NCBI RefSeq assembly: GCF_004138325.1
Contig: NZ_SBLB01000005.1
Location: 186,001-250,000 of the forward strand
Source: Spirosoma sordidisoli
GTDB taxonomy: Bacteria; Bacteroidota; Bacteroidia; Cytophagales; Spirosomataceae
Reading direction: 5' to 3'
DNA: 64,000 nucleotides
Within the stretch, counting starts at the first letter, position 1; the number at the start of each line of letters is the position of its first letter. A program made the position numbers and the translations under genes. This document shows positions 35,799 to 44,358 of the stretch, piece after piece. Under the pieces are notes generated by a model, which was not told where the DNA came from, searched no databases, and saw nothing but the letters and a program-made list of their open reading frames with translations.

Positions 35799-38700
35799 AT
35801 GGATCTTTTTACCTTCAAGACATACAGCAAACTACAGGTGCGGACGCTTCTTCGTGCCCTTTGTGCGTTAGACTGGCCTGGCCTGAAGCCTGCTGTCATA
35901 CGCTTTGTGGTTCTCTGCGCGTTCATGCTCCTGAACATGGGCTGGCCTGCGCTGGCCGAACGGAAACCAGCTGTACTGACGGCTGTGCGGAGCTACACCG
36001 GTACAGTGGCTCCGGAACCGGTTGGCCATAAAAGCCCGGCAACCGCCAGCTTTATGCGCGCCAGAAGCGCGCTGGCCTTAGATAGTGACGGCGACAATGT
36101 AGACGATAGCGTTGACCTCGACGACGATAACGACGGTATTCTGGATACGGCCGAAATGACCTGCCAACTGGTGACCAACGGCGATTTTGCGTCTACCACA
36201 GGGGGCTGGTCGTTTACGGGTAACGTGGGCATTACCGGCGGCACGCTTTTCTTTAACGGTACTAATACCACGCCGGACGGGATCGCCACGCAGGATATTC
36301 AGACCCGGGCGGGGAAACGGGCTATGCTGACGTTCGACTTTGTCGCAGCCGGGGCAGGTACCGGTACGATAGGTGTTACGGCTGATGTACTGGACGTAAG
36401 CACTGGCACGGTACTGGGAACGACATCGCTCACCAGCACAGCGGGCACGCCCAGTTCCAATATCTCCATTCCCTTTACGGCTACGGGGAGCAGCATTCGT
36501 ATTCGGTTTACCGACATTAGCCAGGCTACGCTCTCAATTGACGTAGCGATTGATAACGTATCGATCCTGTATTGCGATACCGATAACGACGGTATTCCTG
36601 ATTCACTCGATCTGGACTCCGACGGCGACGGTTGTGCCGATGCCATCGAAGGCGGTGGGCCGTTTAGATCGACCAATCTGGTTAACAGCACCATGGCTGG
36701 CGGCAACAGCGGTGTGGGATATAACGGCATATCGACATCGCCGGTTACCCAGAATCTGGGTATCTCCGTAGGCGCAACCGGTATACCTACTGTGGCTGGT
36801 ACGGGCCAAACGGTTGGTTTCAGCCAGTTTAGATCACTCAACGGCTGTATCGACAGTGAAGACGATACGGTTGCCGACGTTGAGGACCTCGACGATGATA
36901 ACGACGGCATTCTGGACACGGATGAAATGAACTGCCAACTGATAGAGAACGGTGATTTTGCGTCTACTACCGCAGGCTGGTCATTTACGAATAACGTAGG
37001 TATTACCGGCGGTTTTCTGTTCTTCAATGGCTCCGATGTCACTCCAAACGGGATTGCTACGCAGGATATTCAGACCCGGGCTGGGCAACGGGCTATGCTG
37101 ACGTTCGACTTTGTCGCAGCCGGAGCCGGGGCCGGTTTGGTCGGGGTTCGAATCGATGTACTGGATGTGAGTACGGGCACGGTACTGGCCACCACCTCGC
37201 TGCTGCGGACGGCCAATACACCTACTGTTACTGTTCCTCTGGCCTTTACGGCTACGGGTACCAGCACCCGCATTCGGTTCACCGACATTAGCCAGGCTAC
37301 GTTAGTAATCGATGCCAGGATTGATAATGTATCGATTCTCTATTGCGATACCGACAACGATGGTATTGCCAACTCGCTCGATCTGGACTCCGATGGTGAC
37401 GGTTGCCCGGATGCCGTCGAAGGCGGAGCGTCGTTCAAAGTAGCCGATCTGGTCAATAGTATCTTGCCGGGTGGTAACAGTGGCACTGGCTACATAGGTA
37501 TGTCGACATCGCCAGTCACCCAGAATCTGGGTACTACCGTAGGAACCAACGGGGTGCCAACCGTGGCAGGCACTGGCCAAACGGTGGGTGTTAGCCAATT
37601 GGCAGGATTAAATGGCTGTACCGACAGCGATAGCGATACGGTAGCCGACATCGAGGACCTCGACGACGACAACGACGGCATTCTGGACACGGCCGAAAAC
37701 ACCTGCATGCTTCCGTTAACCGGTACGCCCCACTTAAGCTGGGATAACAATGGCATTCCACTGCCCGGCACCCTTCAGATCAACAGCTTAAGCCCGGTTG
37801 TTTTGGAAACAACTTCGATCACGACTGGACCGGGCATTACACTGGGATCTTCGGGAGATTCCTGGGTTATCAGTGGTGCTACCGCCACCAATCTGGCCGG
37901 GGCAGTAGCCGGCAACGATTACATGCAGTTTACAATGGCCACCTCGGCCACGGCTACGGTCGATTATACCCTGGACCAGTGGGCATCGTTCCAGAGTACC
38001 GCTCCGTTCCAGAAAATAGGTATTCGCATCTCGAGCGACCCGACGTTTGCGACCAGCACGCTGCTCTACGACGGGGCTAACCCCAACAATGCCAACTCGA
38101 ACTTTTTCAGTGTAAGCCTGCCCAACCCCTTTAAACTGGCTCGGGGAACAACCTACTTTGTGCGGGTTTATCCGTATGGTGGGGGAGGAACTATCTTTGA
38201 TTCTTTCGGCTTTTTAGCAACCTGTTTGGCCGATACCGATGGCGATGCGATTGCCAACCAACTGGACCTGGACTCCGACGGTGAGGGTTGCCCGGATGCC
38301 GTCGAAGGCGGAGGCCCATTTAAGCTGACCGACCTGGTCAGCAGTACCATGGCTGGCGGCAATAGCGGCACGGGCTTCAACGGCTCTTCGCCCTCGCCGG
38401 TCAACCAAAATCTGGGTACCACCGTAGGCGCAACCGGCATACCAACGGTAGCCGGTACCGGTCAAACGCTGGGTATCAGCCAAACGCCTGGCCTGAACGG
38501 CTGTACGGATTCGGATGCTGACGGCTATGACGACGTTGTTGATCTGGATGACGACAACGATGGCATCCTGGATACGGCCGAAATGGCCTGCCAACTGGTG
38601 AACAATGGTGATTTCAGCTCCATCTCAGCGGGCTGGACGTTTACAGGGAACGTAGGGGTTTTTAGCACAGACAGTAAACTGTATTTCAACGGCTCCAACA

Positions 38701-41700
38701 CGACGCCCAATGGAGTGGCGTCACAGGTCATTCAGACCCGGGTTGGGCAACGGGCTACGCTGACGTTTGAGATGCTGGCTTCTGGGGGAAATAGTGGTTC
38801 GGTAGGGGTGCAGGTCGATGTACTGGATGTTTCTACCGGTTCGGTGCTGGCTACTACCTCGCTACAACGCGCGGCCAACACACCTCTTGTAAACGGTGCG
38901 TTGGGGTTTGTGGCTACGGGTACCACTACCCGCATCCGGTTCACGGATATCAGTCAGGCAACATTGGGAATCGATGTGCAGCTCGATAACGTATCGATTC
39001 TGTATTGTGATACCGACAACGATGGCATTCCAAACTCGCTGGATCTGGATTCGGACGCCGATGGCTGCGCCGACGCGGTTGAAGGCGGTGGGTCGTTCAG
39101 GGTAACCGATCTGGTCGATAGCGACATGGACGGCGGTTCGACCAGCGTGTCACAAAACCTGGGTGATGTGGTAGGTAGTACGACAACCACGATGGGTGTA
39201 CCCGTCACGGCGGGAACGGGTCAGACTGTTGGCATTAGTCAAAACGGAGCATTAAACGAGTGTACAGATAGCGATGCAGACGGCGTGGTCGATTTGTCCG
39301 ACCTCGACGATGATAACGACGGTATTCTGGATACGGCTGAATGTCCTAATCTGGGTGCCTGGAATGTATATGCTTTTGCCAGGACAGCATCAACTTTTGC
39401 GACAAATGTACAAGTCATAGTCACTGGGTTTTCCTCATCGACCGTGACCTGGAATCAGACGATTGCTGGCACATTTAATAACGGAGGATTTAACTGGACA
39501 CCCATTGCCTCTAATGTGATGCCAGATGCAAACGGGAAAATCACGGCAACCATATCCTCTGTAGGGGCAAATAACGCCTTCTTACTATCGGATGCCTTCT
39601 TGTTTACGAACGGAACTTCATCAGTTGTGGTGGATAATGCAGGAGCGGGGTATTCAAAGACCGGTACGTGGAGTGTGCAGACATTTGCTGGGAATTTCGG
39701 AACCAGTGAAGATTTTATCGCAAGTCCGTTTGCTGGTCAAACATCTACGTTCAGTTTAACTGTTGCTAAATGTGATACGGATGGTGATAATATCCCTAAC
39801 CACATTGACCTGGATTCAGACGGTGATGGCTGCGCCGATGCCATTGAAGGGGGAGCCAACTTCACGGTAGCCAACCTGGTGAGCAGCACCATGGCGGGTG
39901 GTTCCTCTAATGTGACAAGCAACCTGGGCAACGTAGTGGGTAACACCGTCACCACGATGGGTGTGCCCGTAACGGCGGGTACAGGGCAGACTGTCGGTAC
40001 CAGCCAGAATGGGGCCGTTCAGGATGCGGCCTGCCCACAACCTGACTATGATGGTGATGGCGTACTCGACAGCACCGATCTGGACGATGATAACGACGGT
40101 ATTCTGGATACGGTGGAAGATCCTGCCTGTGAGAAAGTAGCTAACGGCAGTGGTCAGAATAACCTGGCAGGCTGGACGGTTACGGGCAACGTCGTGTCGA
40201 ACACGAATCCGCAAATTATTTTTAACAATAACGAGACTCCAGCCACCGGCGTACTGAGTCAGATGATTTCAACGGTTCCCAATCAACCCTTACAAGTGAA
40301 GTTTGATATGGTAGGGTTTGGGTCGAATACCGCTGGCAACGCCAGCCTCAGAGTGGATGTGCTGACGGGCAGCACAGTAATTGCCACCAAAACGGTCACG
40401 AAGACGTTTGGTAATCCATTCACCAACGAAACGCTGAGTTTCTTACCGAAGACGAATCAAACCACCATTCGTTTTACGGATTTGTCGACGGTTACCAGCC
40501 AATTTGACCCGATCATATCAGGCATATCGGTGGTTGGTGCGTGTGGACTTGATTCAGATAATGATGGTATTATCAATAGTCTGGATCTGGATTCGGATGG
40601 TGACGGTTGCCCCGATGCCCTTGAAGGTGGCGCGGCCTTTACCACGTCGAATCTGGTGAGCAGTACCATGGCCGGTGGCAGTACCAACGTGACCAAAAAC
40701 CTGCCCACACCTGTCGGCAGCGGCACGGCTACGATGGGCGTACCCGTCACGGCGGGCACCGGCCAGACCGTCGGCTACAGTCAGAACTCGTCGCTGAACG
40801 AATGTATCGATACGGATGGTGATGGCGTTGCAGATATCAACGATCTGGACGACGATAACGATGGCATTCTGGATGTGGCCGAGGTATCTTGTGTAGAACT
40901 CATTCAAAACGGCGTATTCCCCACCACGGGTGGATCGGTTGATGTGCTGGCTGGCTGGACAGTCGGTGGTACGTATTCAGCAAACTATCCGTCGACCTAC
41001 GGAAGGGTGGCCTTTGTGCCGGATGGTCTCTACTTCCTGCGCGACAACGTTACGTCGTTCATTTCTCAACCGATTTCCGGCATTTACCCGGGGGGGACCA
41101 TCATGTTGAATGGACTGGCCTGGCAAAATACCTCGTCTGTTTCTGATCCTGCGGGCCAATCGGTGCTGGAGGTCAAGTACAATGGGGTGACCTATGCCAC
41201 GGTCAATACCGGCTTGCTCAACTCACCCACAATCGTGGGTAATAATGGCGCGACGGTCAACATCACGTCGTTGCCTGGGGTAATCCTCGGGGCTGTCTCG
41301 GCTAAGTCAAACCTGGTCATTACGCTACCGACCGGCGTGCCTCCGTCGGGTGTGTTCCAACTCCTGTTCACGGGTGGTCCCTCTCCTGGCTTGGCGGATG
41401 ATATTGCCATTCAATCGGTATCATCGCTATCCTGTGTCAATGCGGATGCAGATAATGACGGCATTATCAATAGTCTGGATCTGGATTCAGATGGTGACGG
41501 TTGCCCCGATGCCATTGAAGGTGGCGCGGCCTTTATCACCAGCAATCTGGTGAGCAGTACGATGTCGGGTGGTAACAGCGGTGCCGGTTTCAACGGTACG
41601 TCTCCCGTGCCGGTTACGCAAAACTTAGGTAATACCGTTGGCAGTACGACTGCTACGATGGGTGTGCCGACGATTGCCGGTATGGGTCAAACGATTGGAA

Positions 41701-44204
41701 TCAGTCAAAACGGGGCGGTTAATGGCTGTATCGATACCGATGGCGACGGCGTACTGGATTTGGATGATCTGGACGACGACAATGACGGTATTCTGGATAC
41801 GGTTGAGGAAGGTGACTGCGAGAAAATCATTAATGGCAGTGGTGCCAATGGATTTACCGGCTGGACGAAAACCGGCAACGTATTCTACAATTTGTTACCT
41901 CAATTCTCCTTCAATTACGGCGATTCTGCGCCAACCGGCGTACTGAGCCAGACGATTTCAACGATTCCGAATCAGGGCTTACAACTGAAATTCAACGCCG
42001 TAGGATGGGGCGGAAACACGGCCGGTAACGTGAGCGTCCGAGTGGATGTATTGGCTGGTAGTACGGTCATAGCCACGAAGACAGTCACGAAAACGTTCGG
42101 AATTCCCTGGACGATTGAGACGCTTAATTTCACGCCAACCTCTACGTCGACCACCATACGGTTCACCGATGTATCGACCGTTGCGACCCAGTTTGATTTT
42201 ATTATAAATGGTGTCTCTGTTCCGGGAGCCTGTGATCTGGACGGCGACGGTATCGTCAACAGCCTAGATCTCGATTCGGACGGTGACGGATGTGCGGACG
42301 CCCTTGAAGGTGGCGCGGCCTTTACCACGAGCAATCTGGTGAGCAGCACCATGGCCGGTGGCAGTACCAACGTGACCAAAAACCTGCCAACACCAGTTGG
42401 CAGCACCACGGCTACGATGGGTGTACCTACCATTGCCGGAACAGGGCAGACGACAGGTACCAGCCAGAATTCGTCGGCAAAAGACCCAGCCTGCTGTCTG
42501 GTTACCGGTATTGCGCCTACGCTATCGGCCACCAGCAAGGCCAACGCCTGCCCGGCCACGACGGTCGACCTGAGCACGATCACGGTGAGCAATGCACCCG
42601 CCAGCACATCGCTGACCTGGCATACGAGTGCAACAGCTACGGCCGCTAACCGCATCACGTCAGTCTCGGCCGTTGCGGCAGGTACGTACTTCGCGGCTCT
42701 GTACGACGCGTCGACCGATTGTTACAGCGGTTCGGCCACAACGCCCGTCACGGCGGTTACAGCAGCCTGCTGTTCAGCTACACTGGCTCCGGCCCTGTCG
42801 GCCACGACGAAGGCCAACACTTGTCCGGCCACGACGGTCGACCTGAGCACAATCACGGCGACCAACCAGCCTGCCAGCAGTACGCTGACCTGGCATACGA
42901 GCAGCCCAGCTACGGCAAGCAACCGGATTACCAACATCACCAGCGTAACGGCGGGCACGTACTTCGCAGCCTTCTTCGACGCGACAGCCAACTGCTTCAG
43001 CGGTACGGCGGTGACCCAGGTAACGGCTACCACGACAGTCTGCTGTTCGGCCACGCTGGCTCCGGCTCTGTCGGCCAGCAGCAAAGCCAACGCCTGTCCG
43101 GCCACGACGGTCGACCTGAGCACGATCACGGCCACCAACCAGCCTGCCAGCACGACGCTGACCTGGCACACGGGTAGCCCGGCTACGGCGAGCAACCGGA
43201 TCACTAACATCAGCAGCGTAACGGCAGGTACATACTTCGCGGCCTTCTTCGATGCCACGGCCAACTGCTTCAGCGGCACGGCGGTGACCCAGGTGACGGC
43301 CACCACGACGGTCTGCTGTTCAGCTACACTGGCTCCGGCCCTGTCGGCCACGACGAAGGCCAACACTTGTCCGGCCACGACGGTCGACCTGAGCACAATC
43401 ACGGCGACCAACCAGCCTGCCAGCAGTACGCTGACTTGGCACACGGGTAGCCCGGCTACGGCGAGCAACCGGATCACAAACATCACCAGCGTAACGGCAG
43501 GTACGTACTTCGCGGCCTTCTTTGACGCGACAGCCAACTGCTTCAGCGGTACGGCGGTGACGCAGGTGACGGCCACCACGACGGTCTGCTGTTCAGCTAC
43601 ACTGGCTCCGGCCCTGTCGGCCACCAGCAAGGCCAACACTTGTCCGGCCACGACGGTCGACCTGAGCACGATCACGGCGACCAACCAGCCTGCCAGCACG
43701 ACGCTGACCTGGCACACGGGTACACCCGCTACAGCGGCTAACCGGATCACTAACATCACCAGTGTAACGGCAGGAACGTACTTCGCGGCCTTCTTCGACG
43801 CCACGGCCAACTGCTTCAGCGGTACGGCGGTGACGCAGGTAACGGCCACCACGGTGGCCTGTTGCCCCAACCCATCGGTGGGTGGTTCGCTGACCCTGGT
43901 AGGTACGTTGCCGCTCTGCTCGGTGAGTAACCAGGGCGTTCTCACGCTATCGGGCCAGACGGGCACGGTGGTGAAGTGGCAAACCTCTACCAACGGTGGC
44001 ACAAGCTGGACTGACATTGGTAACACGGCGGGGCTGACACAAATCAGCTTCTCCAACGCGCAGAATAATCAGCAGTTCCGGGCGGTGGTGAACGCGGGTG
44101 GCAGTTGCGCCGATGCAAACTCCGCGCCGTTTGTCACGCTCACCAGTGCCTCGGCCTGTTCGGTGGATTGCGACGTGAAGCCGGGAACGATTAACAAAAA
44201 CTAA
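35799..44204 (+). CDS. Giant exported modular protein, TSP3-like linkers and jelly-roll-like modules (2801 aa)
   Basis: It has a long N-terminus with a hydrophobic export helix at about 35-54, preceded by about 34 polar and basic residues. The body has eight modules, each opened by a [11 protein letters not shown] calcium-binding-type thrombospondin-3-like motif (first at residue 106; codons near 36114, 36889, 37655, 38536, 39298, 40077, 40843 and 41764). Each continues with a beta-rich module (NGDFASTTGGWSFTGN, RIRFTDISQATL) and closes with [14 protein letters not shown] and VGxTxATMGVPT.AGTGQT. Residues 2232-2687 are five 91-92-residue Cys-containing repeats. The C-terminus is a module also found in the next gene, ending SVDCDVKPG. 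No catalytic site is seen. A surface adhesin or matrix protein is likely; the export route is unknown. Confidence 0.9.
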   Translation: MDLFTFKTYSKLQVRTLLRALCALDWPGLKPAVIRFVVLCAFMLLNMGWPALAERKPAVLTAVRSYTGTVAPEPVGHKSPATASFMRARSALALDSDGDNVDDSVDLDDDNDGILDTAEMTCQLVTNGDFASTTGGWSFTGNVGITGGTLFFNGTNTTPDGIATQDIQTRAGKRAMLTFDFVAAGAGTGTIGVTADVLDVSTGTVLGTTSLTSTAGTPSSNISIPFTATGSSIRIRFTDISQATLSIDVAIDNVSILYCDTDNDGIPDSLDLDSDGDGCADAIEGGGPFRSTNLVNSTMAGGNSGVGYNGISTSPVTQNLGISVGATGIPTVAGTGQTVGFSQFRSLNGCIDSEDDTVADVEDLDDDNDGILDTDEMNCQLIENGDFASTTAGWSFTNNVGITGGFLFFNGSDVTPNGIATQDIQTRAGQRAMLTFDFVAAGAGAGLVGVRIDVLDVSTGTVLATTSLLRTANTPTVTVPLAFTATGTSTRIRFTDISQATLVIDARIDNVSILYCDTDNDGIANSLDLDSDGDGCPDAVEGGASFKVADLVNSILPGGNSGTGYIGMSTSPVTQNLGTTVGTNGVPTVAGTGQTVGVSQLAGLNGCTDSDSDTVADIEDLDDDNDGILDTAENTCMLPLTGTPHLSWDNNGIPLPGTLQINSLSPVVLETTSITTGPGITLGSSGDSWVISGATATNLAGAVAGNDYMQFTMATSATATVDYTLDQWASFQSTAPFQKIGIRISSDPTFATSTLLYDGANPNNANSNFFSVSLPNPFKLARGTTYFVRVYPYGGGGTIFDSFGFLATCLADTDGDAIANQLDLDSDGEGCPDAVEGGGPFKLTDLVSSTMAGGNSGTGFNGSSPSPVNQNLGTTVGATGIPTVAGTGQTLGISQTPGLNGCTDSDADGYDDVVDLDDDNDGILDTAEMACQLVNNGDFSSISAGWTFTGNVGVFSTDSKLYFNGSNTTPNGVASQVIQTRVGQRATLTFEMLASGGNSGSVGVQVDVLDVSTGSVLATTSLQRAANTPLVNGALGFVATGTTTRIRFTDISQATLGIDVQLDNVSILYCDTDNDGIPNSLDLDSDADGCADAVEGGGSFRVTDLVDSDMDGGSTSVSQNLGDVVGSTTTTMGVPVTAGTGQTVGISQNGALNECTDSDADGVVDLSDLDDDNDGILDTAECPNLGAWNVYAFARTASTFATNVQVIVTGFSSSTVTWNQTIAGTFNNGGFNWTPIASNVMPDANGKITATISSVGANNAFLLSDAFLFTNGTSSVVVDNAGAGYSKTGTWSVQTFAGNFGTSEDFIASPFAGQTSTFSLTVAKCDTDGDNIPNHIDLDSDGDGCADAIEGGANFTVANLVSSTMAGGSSNVTSNLGNVVGNTVTTMGVPVTAGTGQTVGTSQNGAVQDAACPQPDYDGDGVLDSTDLDDDNDGILDTVEDPACEKVANGSGQNNLAGWTVTGNVVSNTNPQIIFNNNETPATGVLSQMISTVPNQPLQVKFDMVGFGSNTAGNASLRVDVLTGSTVIATKTVTKTFGNPFTNETLSFLPKTNQTTIRFTDLSTVTSQFDPIISGISVVGACGLDSDNDGIINSLDLDSDGDGCPDALEGGAAFTTSNLVSSTMAGGSTNVTKNLPTPVGSGTATMGVPVTAGTGQTVGYSQNSSLNECIDTDGDGVADINDLDDDNDGILDVAEVSCVELIQNGVFPTTGGSVDVLAGWTVGGTYSANYPSTYGRVAFVPDGLYFLRDNVTSFISQPISGIYPGGTIMLNGLAWQNTSSVSDPAGQSVLEVKYNGVTYATVNTGLLNSPTIVGNNGATVNITSLPGVILGAVSAKSNLVITLPTGVPPSGVFQLLFTGGPSPGLADDIAIQSVSSLSCVNADADNDGIINSLDLDSDGDGCPDAIEGGAAFITSNLVSSTMSGGNSGAGFNGTSPVPVTQNLGNTVGSTTATMGVPTIAGMGQTIGISQNGAVNGCIDTDGDGVLDLDDLDDDNDGILDTVEEGDCEKIINGSGANGFTGWTKTGNVFYNLLPQFSFNYGDSAPTGVLSQTISTIPNQGLQLKFNAVGWGGNTAGNVSVRVDVLAGSTVIATKTVTKTFGIPWTIETLNFTPTSTSTTIRFTDVSTVATQFDFIINGVSVPGACDLDGDGIVNSLDLDSDGDGCADALEGGAAFTTSNLVSSTMAGGSTNVTKNLPTPVGSTTATMGVPTIAGTGQTTGTSQNSSAKDPACCLVTGIAPTLSATSKANACPATTVDLSTITVSNAPASTSLTWHTSATATAANRITSVSAVAAGTYFAALYDASTDCYSGSATTPVTAVTAACCSATLAPALSATTKANTCPATTVDLSTITATNQPASSTLTWHTSSPATASNRITNITSVTAGTYFAAFFDATANCFSGTAVTQVTATTTVCCSATLAPALSASSKANACPATTVDLSTITATNQPASTTLTWHTGSPATASNRITNISSVTAGTYFAAFFDATANCFSGTAVTQVTATTTVCCSATLAPALSATTKANTCPATTVDLSTITATNQPASSTLTWHTGSPATASNRITNITSVTAGTYFAAFFDATANCFSGTAVTQVTATTTVCCSATLAPALSATSKANTCPATTVDLSTITATNQPASTTLTWHTGTPATAANRITNITSVTAGTYFAAFFDATANCFSGTAVTQVTATTVACCPNPSVGGSLTLVGTLPLCSVSNQGVLTLSGQTGTVVKWQTSTNGGTSWTDIGNTAGLTQISFSNAQNNQQFRAVVNAGGSCADANSAPFVTLTSASACSVDCDVKPGTINKN
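42492..43859 (+). repeat. Five in-frame 91-92-codon tandem repeats
   Basis: Unit starts are at 42492, 42768, 43041, 43314 and 43587 (276 bp, then 4 x 273 bp). Each unit opens Cys-Cys, has Cys at 19 and Cys at 76 of the 91, and contains PATTVDLSTI and AGTYFAA. The first unit is divergent (LVTGIAPTLSATSK, ALYDASTDCYSG); the last four are nearly identical at DNA level. Confidence 0.95.
43863..44189 (+). repeat. C-terminal Cys-containing module shared among three genes
   Basis: This module (CPNPSVGGS ... [17 protein letters not shown] ... RAVVNAGGSCADANS ... SVDCDVKPG) recurs at 47011-47331 at the end of the next large gene. A diverged copy starts at 52009 inside the 3031-residue protein. Between the first two copies, about 98 bp around 44043-44140 (offset 3145) are identical. 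Confidence 0.85.
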
Positions 44205-44213
44205 GGGAATACT

Positions 44214-44270
44214 CCCAACCTTAAAAGGAGTTCAGGAAGCGCCAGCTTTTGGTCCCCTTTTGAGGTTGGG
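44214..44270 (+). terminator. Intercistronic hairpin after the 2801-aa protein gene
   Basis: Arms 44214-44228 (cccaaccttaaaagg) and 44256-44270 (ccttttgaggttggg) form 15 bp with one G-U pair and a 27-nt loop. It starts 9 bp past the stop codon. There is no T-run, so it may act in mRNA stability rather than as a full terminator. A TTG at 44260 inside it is not a credible start for the next gene. Confidence 0.6.
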
Positions 44271-44358
44271 AAAAGTCTATCGAAGGGGCGAAAAGAAGGG
44301 AGTAAGAGTGAACACTAATAAACACCGTAACATGCACGTAAACATCTACATAACCACC

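Noticed and set aside
42722..44056. A 444-codon open frame on the minus strand within the tandem-repeat region
   Set aside because: It is antisense to clearly coding repeats; its own repeats follow the 273-bp period of the plus-strand gene, and it lacks a signal peptide or domain.
44260..44358. Earlier start (TTG at 44260) for the roughly 995-aa protein
   Set aside because: It lies inside the hairpin that follows the previous gene and would add a basic polar stretch before the signal peptide; ATG 44359 (or 44332/44398) is more credible.
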